Assembly (NCBI GenBank): GCA_041071465.1
Contig: CP163498.1
Span: 3,428,001 to 3,492,000 of the forward strand
Source: Pseudomonas putida
GTDB taxonomy: Bacteria; Pseudomonadota; Gammaproteobacteria; Pseudomonadales; Pseudomonadaceae
Reading direction: 5' to 3'
Length of the DNA stretch: 64,000 bases
Shown here piece after piece: positions 19,992 to 28,231 of this stretch (positions within the stretch are counted from its first letter, which is position 1; each line of letters begins with the position of its first letter). Made by a program: the position numbers and the translations under genes. The notes under the pieces are model-generated. The model saw only the letters and a program-made list of their open reading frames with translations, was not told the DNA's origin and searched no databases.

Positions 19992-21105
19992 ATGCGTGTG
20001 CAGACAGCTGTGCCTGGCCTTGCTGTTGATGGGCATGAGCTGTGCTGCGGCCGCACAGGGTTGTCAGATTACGCTCGGCCAGCCCCAGATCGATTACGGC
20101 AAGGTCAACAAGACCCAGTTGCAGAAACAAGGCAATCGCTACCTACTGGGAGAGCGGCACCTGCAGATGACAGTCCAGTGTTCCAGAGATACCGATATGG
20201 TCCTCAGCTATCTGGCTGATGGCATCAATGGCGATGTTTTCGGTTTTGCTGAGCGAGGGCAGTATTCACTGCTGCTTTCTGATGCGCGGCTCGATGGCCG
20301 TCCGGTGGCCTTGGGAGCAGCAAGCGCGCGCAGCCCCTGGCAGATGAAGGGCGACAAGGTTCACTGGTTGCCAGCAATGCAGCTCGCGCCACTAGAGGCC
20401 AATGTACCCCTTCAAGGCACAACCTTCACGGCTCGCCTGACCGTTGATGCATGGCTCGACGCAACGTCGGATCTGTCGAGCACGGCCGAGCTGCAGGCAA
20501 GTGGCATGATGGCTGTCGACGATGCTGCCGTGAGCCTGGCACTGCAAGCCAATGTTGTACCCGCAGCGTGTAAATTGCATCTGGGCAATGACGGCCTCGT
20601 GGATTTTGGCGTGATCGCGACCGGGGAGTTGTCTGCCAGTAAAACCAGTACCTTGCGACGGTCTTTGTCCGCCGCGGTGACTTGTGACAGCCCCACTCGG
20701 TTTGCCCTTCGCGCGATTGACAACCGCCAGTCAGGAACGTTCGCCCATGTGCAAGGCCTTGCACGTTCTGTCTTGTTTGGCGCGGGTAAAAAGGCCAGCG
20801 ACAGCCTGGCGTGGTCGTTGCGGTTCGACGGTGCGGTGGTAGGCGATGGGCTTGCATTGCAACCCCTGTATTCCTCTCAAGGTGGTGCTGGCTGGGAGCC
20901 AACCCCACGAACAGCGTTCCTTCACACCGACAATCGCCTGCACGGGTTCGCGGCCAGCGAACGCACTGCTGCCGGGCCTACCTTGATCAGGCAGCTCGAC
21001 GCTATGCTGATGGTCGAGCTGTATGTTGCGCCTATGCGCCAGCTCGACCTGCGTGACGAGACGCTCATCGATGGGGCGGCCACGCTGGAGCTCATCTATC
21101 TGTGA
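19957..21105 (+). CDS. Two-domain DUF1120 protein, probable fimbrial tip subunit
   Basis: 382 residues. Signal peptide to about Ala33, then two tandem pilin-like domains. The second (about 195-382) is clearly related to the subunit at 16127: Cys205/Cys243, VDFGVI, PTRFALR, HGFA and an IDGAATLE ending. The first (about 34-190) has the same cysteine spacing (Cys36/Cys75) and an IDYGKV motif but is otherwise divergent. Two-domain subunits at the end of such operons are usually tip adhesins (family knowledge). The ATG at 19957 has GGAG seven bases upstream and overlaps the corrected usher frame by 35 bases. Confidence 0.8.
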   Translation: MKRPPHAAMRSECVCRQLCLALLLMGMSCAAAAQGCQITLGQPQIDYGKVNKTQLQKQGNRYLLGERHLQMTVQCSRDTDMVLSYLADGINGDVFGFAERGQYSLLLSDARLDGRPVALGAASARSPWQMKGDKVHWLPAMQLAPLEANVPLQGTTFTARLTVDAWLDATSDLSSTAELQASGMMAVDDAAVSLALQANVVPAACKLHLGNDGLVDFGVIATGELSASKTSTLRRSLSAAVTCDSPTRFALRAIDNRQSGTFAHVQGLARSVLFGAGKKASDSLAWSLRFDGAVVGDGLALQPLYSSQGGAGWEPTPRTAFLHTDNRLHGFAASERTAAGPTLIRQLDAMLMVELYVAPMRQLDLRDETLIDGAATLELIYL

Positions 21106-21135
21106 GGATGAGCTGCAGGTGGCCGGCAGTCCAGG

Positions 21136-23724
21136 TCAAGTGTGCGCGGGATGTACCTGGGGTGCAGGCTTGGGCAGCGATGACAGGAACGCCATCACCA
21201 GCGCCGCCAGATAAGGCAACGACTGTACCAGCAGCATCGCCACCCAGAAGCGCATGTCCGAGCTCGGCAGCCCCTGCACCAGGTAGATGCCTAGCGCCGC
21301 CCCCCACAGCAGCAACATGATGAACAGCTCTTCACGCGCTTCGGAAATCGCCACCAGCAACCCGTGGCTGTCGGCATTCTTTGGCGTGCGGAAGAACGGC
21401 ATGCTGCTGGTGAAGAACCCGTACAGCACCGCCTTGGCGATGGTATGTGACAGCGCCAGCCCCGCCAGCGCCGCCGCAAAGGCATCCTTCAGGTTCACCC
21501 CCACCGCACGGCGGTAGAGGAAGATGATTTTGCCGACCTTGAAGAAGAACAGCGCCAGTGGCGGGATGGCGAAGATCATCAGTGGCGGGTCGACCCGGTG
21601 CGGCACGATGATCATCGCCGCCGACCACAGCAACGCACCGACGGTGAAGAAGATGTTCATGCCATCGGCGATCCATGGCAGCCAGCCGGCCAGGAAGTGA
21701 TAGCGTTGGCCACGGGTCAGCTCACTGCCCTTGCCGCGCAGCAGGGCGCCGGCGTGGTGCTTGATGATCTGGATGGCGCCGTAGGCCCAGCGGAAGCGCT
21801 GCTTCTTGAAGTCGATGAAGGTGTCGGGCATCAGGCCTTTGCCGTAGCTGTTGTGGGCATAGGCGGCCGACAGGCCCTTCTCGAATACCCGCAGGCCCAG
21901 TTCGGCGTCCTCGCAGATGCACCACTCGGCCCAGCCCAGCTCTTGCAGCACGCTGCGCCGGGTCATGGTCATGGTGCCGTGCTGGATGATCGCATCACGG
22001 TCGTTGCGGGTGACCATGCCAATGTGGAAGAAGCCCTTGTATTCGCTGTAGCACAACTTCTTGAAGGCGCTTTCGTGCTGGTCGCGGTAGTCCTGCGGCG
22101 ACTGCACCACGGCAATTTTCGGGTCGGCGAAGTGCGGCACCATGTGCTTGAGCCAGTTGCGGTCGACGCAGTAGTCCGAGTCGATGACCGCGATCACTTC
22201 GGCGTCCTTGGCCGTGTGCGGGATCAAGTAGTTCAGCGCGCCACCCTTGAAACCGGCCAGGGGCGCGACGTGGAAGAACTTGAAGCGCTCGCCGAGCTTC
22301 TCGCAGTGGGCCTTGAGCGGCTCCCACACGGCTGGGTCCTTGGTGTTGTTGTCGATCACCAGCACTTCGTAATCGGGGTAGTCCAGGGCAGCCAGGGCGT
22401 CGAGGGTTTGTTTCACCATTTCTGGCGGTTCGTTGTAGCACGGCACATGCACCGACACCTTGGGCCGGTAGGCACTGTCGGCCTGCACCGGCAGGAACTC
22501 GCGGCGGCGCTTGTGTATCCAGACGGCCTCGGCCAGTTCGTGGGCTTCGGTGAGCAGCACGATGAACACGCCCAGCGCACCGAGGGCCAGCAGCACGCCC
22601 ACGGTCAGGCTGAACCAGGTGCTGTACTGCTGGCTGTAGTCGTAGGCGATCCACACCAGCACCGACCCGCACAGGAAGGTGATGAACGTGAGGAAGGTCC
22701 GGCCACGCTGGCGCAGGGCCGAGCCGTCGATGAACAGCACCATCAGGGCGATCATCGCCAGCACCACCGAGGCCACCGCCAGAGCACGCCACTGCGGGAT
22801 CGCCACCACCGGGCCGTCGAAGTTGAACTTCTGCTGGCGCTCGGCGTTGTACACGCCCCAGTAGGCGCCTACCGAGCCTTCGTCGCTGGCTTTCCACGGC
22901 TGGTCGTAGGCTTCGATGACAAAGTAGTTGTAGCCACGGCGGTTGAGGGTGTTGACCAGGGTGCGCAGGTAGATGGCCTGGTCGGCCTGGGTGGCATCGG
23001 CACCCCCGCGCATGCGGCCGTTGCTTGGCCAGCCGACTTCCGACAGCAGCAGGGGTTTGCGCGGGAACTGGTGCTTCAGCTCACGGGCGCGGTCGAGGAC
23101 GAACTCGACCGAGTCCTTCATCGGCACGAACTCCCAATAGGGCAGGATATGCGCGGCAATCAGGTCGACGTGCTTGGCCAGTTCTGGGTGTTCCTTCCAG
23201 ATGTGCCATTGCTCACTGGTGGTCACCGGCACTTTTACGGCCGCACGTACCCGATCCAGGTATTTGATCAGGTTTTCCGGGGTGACTTCTTCGCGGAATA
23301 GCGCCTCGTTACCGACCACTACCCGCACCACACTGCGCGAGGTGTTGGCCAGCTCGATGGCGGTGGCGATTTCGCGTTCGTTGCGTTCCAGGTCCGGGCT
23401 GATCCAGATGCCCAGCGTCACCCGCAGGCCGAACTCCTCGGCCAGGCGCGGGATGTCGGCCTGGGTGCCTTCCACGGTGTAGATACGGATGCTGTCGGTC
23501 AGTTTGCTCAACTGCTCCAGGTCCTGGCGCATCTCGTCGTCAGTAGGGTACTGGCCCTTCTGCGGGCTTTCACCCAGGCGGAATGGCGAATACGAAAAGC
23601 CAGAGATCTGCTCTGGCCAGGCGGGGGCGGAAACCGGGCGGTTGATCAGTGCCCAGAACCCGGTGAACAGCGCGGCGATGGCCAGCACCACAACCAGGTT
23701 CAGGCCGAATTTACGTGAAGACAT
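21136..23724 (-). CDS. ndvB: NdvB-type beta-glucan synthase (GH17 + GT2 fusion)
   Basis: 862-residue membrane protein. After one N-terminal helix (about 7-27) comes a periplasmic GH17-like domain (about 35-305, with VVVGNEAL and LSEVGWPSNG carrying the two Glu residues), then membrane helices and a GT2 glycosyltransferase domain (VSVHVPCYNEPP near 425, DSDYC near 515, QRFRW near 643), then several more helices. This is the architecture of Pseudomonas NdvB, which makes periplasmic cyclic beta-1,3-glucans linked to biofilm antibiotic tolerance in P. aeruginosa. The GH17 part acts as a transglycosylase in homologues. It ends 31 bases from the convergent fimbrial tip gene. Confidence 0.88.
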   Translation of the reverse strand: MSSRKFGLNLVVVLAIAALFTGFWALINRPVSAPAWPEQISGFSYSPFRLGESPQKGQYPTDDEMRQDLEQLSKLTDSIRIYTVEGTQADIPRLAEEFGLRVTLGIWISPDLERNEREIATAIELANTSRSVVRVVVGNEALFREEVTPENLIKYLDRVRAAVKVPVTTSEQWHIWKEHPELAKHVDLIAAHILPYWEFVPMKDSVEFVLDRARELKHQFPRKPLLLSEVGWPSNGRMRGGADATQADQAIYLRTLVNTLNRRGYNYFVIEAYDQPWKASDEGSVGAYWGVYNAERQQKFNFDGPVVAIPQWRALAVASVVLAMIALMVLFIDGSALRQRGRTFLTFITFLCGSVLVWIAYDYSQQYSTWFSLTVGVLLALGALGVFIVLLTEAHELAEAVWIHKRRREFLPVQADSAYRPKVSVHVPCYNEPPEMVKQTLDALAALDYPDYEVLVIDNNTKDPAVWEPLKAHCEKLGERFKFFHVAPLAGFKGGALNYLIPHTAKDAEVIAVIDSDYCVDRNWLKHMVPHFADPKIAVVQSPQDYRDQHESAFKKLCYSEYKGFFHIGMVTRNDRDAIIQHGTMTMTRRSVLQELGWAEWCICEDAELGLRVFEKGLSAAYAHNSYGKGLMPDTFIDFKKQRFRWAYGAIQIIKHHAGALLRGKGSELTRGQRYHFLAGWLPWIADGMNIFFTVGALLWSAAMIIVPHRVDPPLMIFAIPPLALFFFKVGKIIFLYRRAVGVNLKDAFAAALAGLALSHTIAKAVLYGFFTSSMPFFRTPKNADSHGLLVAISEAREELFIMLLLWGAALGIYLVQGLPSSDMRFWVAMLLVQSLPYLAALVMAFLSSLPKPAPQVHPAHT

Positions 23725-23788
23725 TGTCGTCCATTTGTGTCGAAGTGATAGGACATTAAAGCAGGGTTGGTAGTCTCTTTCCTAACGA

Positions 23789-23817
23789 TGCAGGCGATGG
23801 GCCCGCTGGCATATAAT
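23789..23817 (+). promoter_or_regulatory. Promoter of tcdA
   Basis: A perfect TATAAT -10 box is at 23812-23817; the -35 region 17 bases upstream is poor. A start near 23824 leaves a 20-base leader before the tcdA ATG. Confidence 0.55.
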
Positions 23818-23843
23818 GCGCGCCGGTTTTTTGGGGTATGAAC

Positions 23844-24653
23844 ATGAGCACAGAAGATCCACGCTTCGCCGGCGTTGCCCGGCTGTACGGCGACCAGGGG
23901 CTGCAACGCCTGGGCCAGGCCCATGTGGCGGTGGTCGGTATTGGCGGAGTGGGCTCCTGGGTGGCCGAAGCGTTGGCCCGCAGTGGCGTGGGCGAAATCA
24001 CCCTGTTCGACCTGGACGATGTCTGCGTCAGCAACACCAACCGCCAGGCCCATGCCCTGGAAGGCCAGGTGGGGCGGCCCAAGGTTGAGGTCATGGCCGA
24101 ACGCCTGCGAGCGATCAACCCGGCGTGCAAGGTGCATGCGGTGGCTGACTTCGTCACCCGCGAGACCATGGTCGAGTACATCCATGAGCAGCTGGATTGC
24201 GTGATCGACTGCATCGACAGCGTGATGGCCAAGGCGGCGCTGATCGCCTGGTGCCGGCGGCGCAAGATCGCGATTGTCACCACCGGTGGTGCGGGTGGGC
24301 AAATCGACCCGACGCAGATCCAGATCGCCGACCTGAACAAGACCTTCAACGACCCGCTCGCTTCGCGGGTGCGCTCAATCCTGCGCCGCGACTACAACTT
24401 CTCGCGCAATGTCAGCCGCAACTATGGCGTACCGTGCGTGTTCTCCAGCGAACAGCTGCGTTACCCCAAGGGCGATGGCAGCGTTTGCCTGCAGAAAAGC
24501 TTCGTGGGTGAGGGCGTAAGGCTGGACTGCGCGGGTGGCTTTGGCGCGGTGATGATGGTGACCGCGACCTTTGGCATGGTGGCAGCCAGCAAGGCGATCG
24601 AGAAGCTGGTGGCCGGTGCGCGGCGCCCTTCGGAGCGTATCAAACCTGAGTAA
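23844..24653 (+). CDS. tcdA: tRNA threonylcarbamoyladenosine dehydratase TcdA (CsdL)
   Basis: 269-residue E1-like ATP-dependent enzyme that cyclises t6A37 of tRNA to ct6A. The nucleotide loop GIGGVGSW and the following DLDDVCVSNTNRQ motif are typical of the ThiF/MoeB/TcdA group. In-frame ATGs are at 23838 and 23844; the second is better spaced from GGGG. In E. coli TcdA works with the sulfur relay CsdA-CsdE, whose genes lie just downstream on the other strand here. Confidence 0.92.
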   Translation: MSTEDPRFAGVARLYGDQGLQRLGQAHVAVVGIGGVGSWVAEALARSGVGEITLFDLDDVCVSNTNRQAHALEGQVGRPKVEVMAERLRAINPACKVHAVADFVTRETMVEYIHEQLDCVIDCIDSVMAKAALIAWCRRRKIAIVTTGGAGGQIDPTQIQIADLNKTFNDPLASRVRSILRRDYNFSRNVSRNYGVPCVFSSEQLRYPKGDGSVCLQKSFVGEGVRLDCAGGFGAVMMVTATFGMVAASKAIEKLVAGARRPSERIKPE

Positions 24654-24677
24654 CCATTCTCAGGCCTACTCGGTCTT

Positions 24678-24794
24678 TGTAGGAGCGGCCTTGTGTCGCG
24701 AAAGGGCCGCAAAGCGGCCCCAGCAATTTTGGCGGCGAAGCTGAAAATGTGGGGGCCGCTGCGCGCCCCATCGCGACACAAGGCCGCTCCTACA
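24678..24794. repeat. Inverted pair of REP elements, near copy of the one at 1135
   Basis: The outer 24 bases of each arm are perfect reverse complements and have the same sequence as the 1135-1251 element (TGTAGGAGCGGCC...). The inner hairpins differ. It separates the convergent ends of tcdA and csdE. Confidence 0.85.
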
Positions 24795-24815
24795 GGGAGC
24801 AGCGTTGCCCTGGAT

Positions 24816-25226
24816 TTAGCGGTTGGACGCCAACTCCGCCATCCGCTGCAGCACCGCATGCAGCCCATTGCTGCGCGACGGCGACAGTTGGCGCTCAAGC
24901 CCCAGCTGTGTAAACCACGCGCGCAGATCGAGCATGGCCAACTCGTCACTGGCCAACCCCTGCACCCTCACCAGCATCAACGCCAGCAGCCCGCGCAACA
25001 GGCGTGCATCGCTACTGGCCTTGAACCGCCACAAGCCGTCGACCTGCTCGGCCACCAGCCAGACCAGGCTTTCGCAGCCATGCACCCGGTTGGCTTCGGT
25101 CTTTTCAGTCTCGGCCAGCGGTTCCAGTCGCTCGCCCCATTGCATCAGCAGCCGCGCGCGCTGCTCCCAGCCCTTGCCCTGTTCAAAAGCGTCCAGCGCC
25201 TGGCGTGCCTGCTCCGGCATGTTCAT
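24816..25226 (-). CDS. csdE: SufE-family sulfur acceptor CsdE
   Basis: 136 residues with the single SufE acceptor cysteine in VHGCES (Cys51). It takes persulfide sulfur from the cysteine desulfurase CsdA and passes it to targets. The ATG overlaps the csdA stop by four bases (ATGA), a tight translational coupling that supports the functional pairing; an ATG two codons later (25220) is also possible. Confidence 0.9.
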   Translation of the reverse strand: MNMPEQARQALDAFEQGKGWEQRARLLMQWGERLEPLAETEKTEANRVHGCESLVWLVAEQVDGLWRFKASSDARLLRGLLALMLVRVQGLASDELAMLDLRAWFTQLGLERQLSPSRSNGLHAVLQRMAELASNR

Positions 25227-26428
25227 CGCAGCAGCTCCAGGCCCTGATCCAGCGCCGTGAAAAAGCGCTGCAAGTCATCGCTGTCGTTGTACAAGCCCAG
25301 CGACACCCGAATTGCGCCTTCCAGGCCCAAGCCTTTCAGCAGCGGCATGGCACAGTGGTGACCGGCGCGCACGGCAATGCCTTGCTCGGTGAGCAAGTGG
25401 GCAATATCGGCATTGTGCACGCCCTCGATGACGAAGCTGGCCAGGGCCGCCTGTGGCGTACCGAGTATGCGCACGCCTTCGCGGTCAGCCAGGCCGCGCA
25501 GCAGGTGCTGGTGCAGGCTGGTTTCGTGGGCCGCGACCGCTTGGGCATCGAGGCTGGCCAGGTAGCCCAGGGTTGCGCCAAGGCCGATCACCCCGGCTAT
25601 GGGCGGCGTACCTGCCTCGAACCCCAGCGGTGCCGGGCGGAAGCTGGCGCTGTGGTACTCGGCAAGTTGCACCATCTCGCCACCGAACTGCCAGTGGCGC
25701 AGCAGCCCCAGCGCTTGGCTGTGGCCATAAAGCACGCCGACGCCGTCCGGGCCGTACAGCTTGTGGCTGGAAAACACATAGAAGTCGCACCCCAGTTGCT
25801 GCACGTCATGGCGGCCGTGCACCACGCCCTGGGCACCATCGACCACGGTCAGCGCGCCTTGGGCGCGGGCATGGGCCAACAGCGCCGGTAGCGGTTGCCA
25901 GGTACCCAGTACGTTGGACAGCTGGCTGACTGCCAGCACGCGGGTGCGCGGGCCGATCAGTTGCAGTGCCTGGTTCAGGTCGATGCAACCATGAGCGTCC
26001 AGCGGCAGTACCACCAGGCGCAGGTCGCGCCGGTGCGCCAGCTGTTGCCAGGGCAGCAGGTTGGCATGGTGCTCCAGGGCACTGACGGCAATTTCGTCCC
26101 CGGCTTCGAGGCGGTGTTCCAGGCCGTATGCCAGCAGGTTCAGTGCCGAGGTGGCGCCGTGGGTGAACACCACTTGCCGTGAGTCTGCGGCATTGAGCCA
26201 GGCGGCGACCTTGTCGCGGCTGGTTTCGAAGGCCTGGGTCGCCAGCGCACCGGGCAAGTGCTGGGCACGGTGCACGTTGGCTGCGCCATGGCCGTAGTAA
26301 TGGCTCAGGGCATCGAGCAGGGCTTGCGGCTTCTGGCTGGTGGCGGCGCTGTCCAGGTAGGTCTGGTGCTGCCGTTGCAGGGCGGCGATGGCGGGAAAGT
26401 CGGCACGCCAGGGGGAGGGCTGGAACAT
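25223..26428 (-). CDS. csdA: Cysteine desulfurase CsdA
   Basis: 401-residue class V aminotransferase-fold PLP enzyme that mobilises sulfur from cysteine. The PLP lysine is Lys223 in SSHKLYGPDG and the catalytic cysteine is Cys359 in RAGHHCAMP. The short loop around the cysteine marks the SufS/CsdA (group II) type rather than IscS. First gene of the csdA-csdE pair, downstream of dapD from which it is separated by a strong terminator. Confidence 0.93.
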   Translation of the reverse strand: MFQPSPWRADFPAIAALQRQHQTYLDSAATSQKPQALLDALSHYYGHGAANVHRAQHLPGALATQAFETSRDKVAAWLNAADSRQVVFTHGATSALNLLAYGLEHRLEAGDEIAVSALEHHANLLPWQQLAHRRDLRLVVLPLDAHGCIDLNQALQLIGPRTRVLAVSQLSNVLGTWQPLPALLAHARAQGALTVVDGAQGVVHGRHDVQQLGCDFYVFSSHKLYGPDGVGVLYGHSQALGLLRHWQFGGEMVQLAEYHSASFRPAPLGFEAGTPPIAGVIGLGATLGYLASLDAQAVAAHETSLHQHLLRGLADREGVRILGTPQAALASFVIEGVHNADIAHLLTEQGIAVRAGHHCAMPLLKGLGLEGAIRVSLGLYNDSDDLQRFFTALDQGLELLR

Positions 26429-26450
26429 GTTCGCGGGGCCTGGAATGAAA

Positions 26451-26482
26451 ATCGGGTCTGGCGCGTTGGCGCCAGACCCGAT
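26451..26482 (-). terminator. Rho-independent terminator of dapD
   Basis: Perfect 14-bp stem (ATCGGGTCTGGCGC and its complement) with a four-base loop, followed on the minus strand by TTTTC. It lies between the dapD stop (26510) and the csdA start (26428). Confidence 0.85.
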
Positions 26483-26509
26483 CTTAACACTTCAAACCCG
26501 ACAAGGTTC

Positions 26510-27544
26510 TCAGTTGTGGGCGTGCAGTGCTTCGTTCAGCTCGATGGCCGACTTGTGAGTCTTGCACTCTACGGCGCCGTTCAGCGAGTTGCGGCGGAAC
26601 AGCAGGTCGGTCTGGCCAGCCAGGTCGCGGGCCTTGACCACTTTCACCAACTCGTTGTTCTCGTCCAGCAGGTTCACCTTGGTGCCGGCGGTGATGTACA
26701 GGCCGGCTTCGACGGTGTTGCGGTCGCCCAGCGGAATGCCGATACCGGCGTTGGCGCCGATCAGGCAGCCTTCGCCGACCTTGATGACGATGTTGCCGCC
26801 ACCGGACAGGGTGCCCATGGTCGAGCAACCGCCGCCCAGGTCCGAACCTTTGCCGACGAATACGCCAGCGGACACGCGGCCTTCGATCATGCCTGGGCCT
26901 TCGGTGCCCGCGTTAAAGTTGACGAAGCCTTCGTGCATGATGGTGGTGCCTTCGCCGATGTAGGCGCCCAGGCGCACACGGGCGGTGTCGGCGATACGCA
27001 CGCCGGCCGGGACCACGTAGTCGGTCATTTTCGGGAACTTGTCCACCGAGAACACTTCCAGCAGCTCGCCCTTAAGGCGCGCTTCCAGTTGCAGCTCGGC
27101 CAGTTCGGCCAGATCGACCGCGCCCTGGTTGGTCCAGGCCACGTTCGGCAGCAGCGGGAAGATACCGGCCAGGCTGACGCCGTGTGGCTTGACCAGGCGG
27201 TGCGACAGCAGGTGCAGCTTGAGGTAGGCCTCTGGGGTGGAGGTCAGGGCAGCGTCTTCGGCCAGCAGGGTGGCGACCAGCGGCTTGTGGCTCTCGGCCA
27301 GGCGGGTCAGCAGGGCGGCCTGGGCAGCATCAACGCCTTTCAGGGCTTCGGCCAGTTGGGCGGCCTGGCCGTTGCTGAAGGCGATGGCCTGGTTGCCACC
27401 TTCGTAACCGAGAACAGGGGCTACCGCAGCAACCAGTTCGGCGCTCGGGTTAAGCAAAGGTTGTGCGTAGAACACTTCCAGCCAGGCGCCCTGGCGGTTC
27501 TGGGAGCCGACACCGAAGGCCAGGCTGAACAGGGTATTGGACAT
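26510..27544 (-). CDS. dapD: 2,3,4,5-tetrahydropyridine-2,6-dicarboxylate N-succinyltransferase DapD
   Basis: 344-residue acyltransferase of the left-handed beta-helix class that succinylates tetrahydrodipicolinate in lysine/diaminopimelate synthesis. Hexapeptide-type repeats run through the C-terminal half (GAYIGEGTTIMHEG, GGGSNIVIKVGEGCLIGANAG-like pattern). The start at 27544 (MSNTLFSLAFG) is preceded by AGGTAATC; the longer frame to 27634 is not protein-like. This is the long DapD form of pseudomonads. An ArsC-like gene lies 31 bases upstream on the same strand, so both may share a transcript. Confidence 0.94.
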   Translation of the reverse strand: MSNTLFSLAFGVGSQNRQGAWLEVFYAQPLLNPSAELVAAVAPVLGYEGGNQAIAFSNGQAAQLAEALKGVDAAQAALLTRLAESHKPLVATLLAEDAALTSTPEAYLKLHLLSHRLVKPHGVSLAGIFPLLPNVAWTNQGAVDLAELAELQLEARLKGELLEVFSVDKFPKMTDYVVPAGVRIADTARVRLGAYIGEGTTIMHEGFVNFNAGTEGPGMIEGRVSAGVFVGKGSDLGGGCSTMGTLSGGGNIVIKVGEGCLIGANAGIGIPLGDRNTVEAGLYITAGTKVNLLDENNELVKVVKARDLAGQTDLLFRRNSLNGAVECKTHKSAIELNEALHAHN

Positions 27545-27575
27545 GTGATTACCTCGTGCGAAATAGGGTAGGGGC

Positions 27576-27923
27576 TCAGGCCAGGGCAGCGGCGTACAGG
27601 TCGGGCTTGAAGCCGACCAGGGTACGCGCGCCAAGGTCCAGCACCGGGCGTTTGATCATCGACGGCTGGGCCAGCATCAGCTCGACGGCCTTGGCCTGGT
27701 CGAGGTCTGCCTTGCTGGCGTCGTCCAGCTTGCGGAATGTGGTGCCGGCACGGTTGAGGATGACTTCCCAGCCGTGTTCGTCGCACCAGCGGTTCAGGCT
27801 GTCACGGTCGATGCCTTGGGTCTTGTAATCGTGGAATTCGTAGGCGATGGCCTTGTCTTCGAGCCAGGTACGCGCCTTTTTCATGGTGTCACAGGCTTTT
27901 ATGCCGTAGAGCGTGTAGGTCAT
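27576..27923 (-). CDS. ArsC/Spx/YffB-family thioredoxin-fold protein
   Basis: 115 residues from MTYTLYGIKACDTMKK. The YGIKACDT motif (Cys11) and NRAGTTFRKL, then MIKRPVLDL with the cis-Pro site, are those of the ArsC-like YffB group, which are glutathione-dependent thiol proteins rather than proven arsenate reductases. Alternative start at 27932 adds three residues. It sits directly ahead of dapD, an arrangement common in pseudomonads (recalled). Exact role unknown. Confidence 0.82.
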   Translation of the reverse strand: MTYTLYGIKACDTMKKARTWLEDKAIAYEFHDYKTQGIDRDSLNRWCDEHGWEVILNRAGTTFRKLDDASKADLDQAKAVELMLAQPSMIKRPVLDLGARTLVGFKPDLYAAALA

Positions 27924-28231
27924 TGTGTACATTGGGGGTGCAGGTTGCCCCAATCTCTCCGTTTTTCGATGTCAGTCGCGGGATTATGCGGGAACCAAAC
28001 TGTGAGCGCCACGGGTGTGCTCGCCTTGAGTCTTGCAGTGGGTCGGCGATTGGGTGCCGGCCGTGCGGCGCTCGATCTCACAGACGAAGAAGTATCATCA
28101 TGTTACATATTCACCTGCCACCTGCGACTATCGTGCAGCGGCCCCAAACCGTCGGTCGCCGCTAACATATTGTTTCAATGGCGATGTTTCGCCCTGCTAT
28201 CGTTTCTGGTTCACAAAGGAAGCTCTCCCGG

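Noticed and set aside
21598-23301. Plus-strand open frame (567 codons) opposite ndvB
   Set aside because: Shadow of ndvB with no recognisable domain.
28100-28165. 21-codon ORF (MLHIHLPPATIV...) ahead of the antiporter gene
   Set aside because: No good ribosome-binding site and no sign of a leader-peptide attenuator or conserved motif; the 27933-28231 gap otherwise shows nothing clear.
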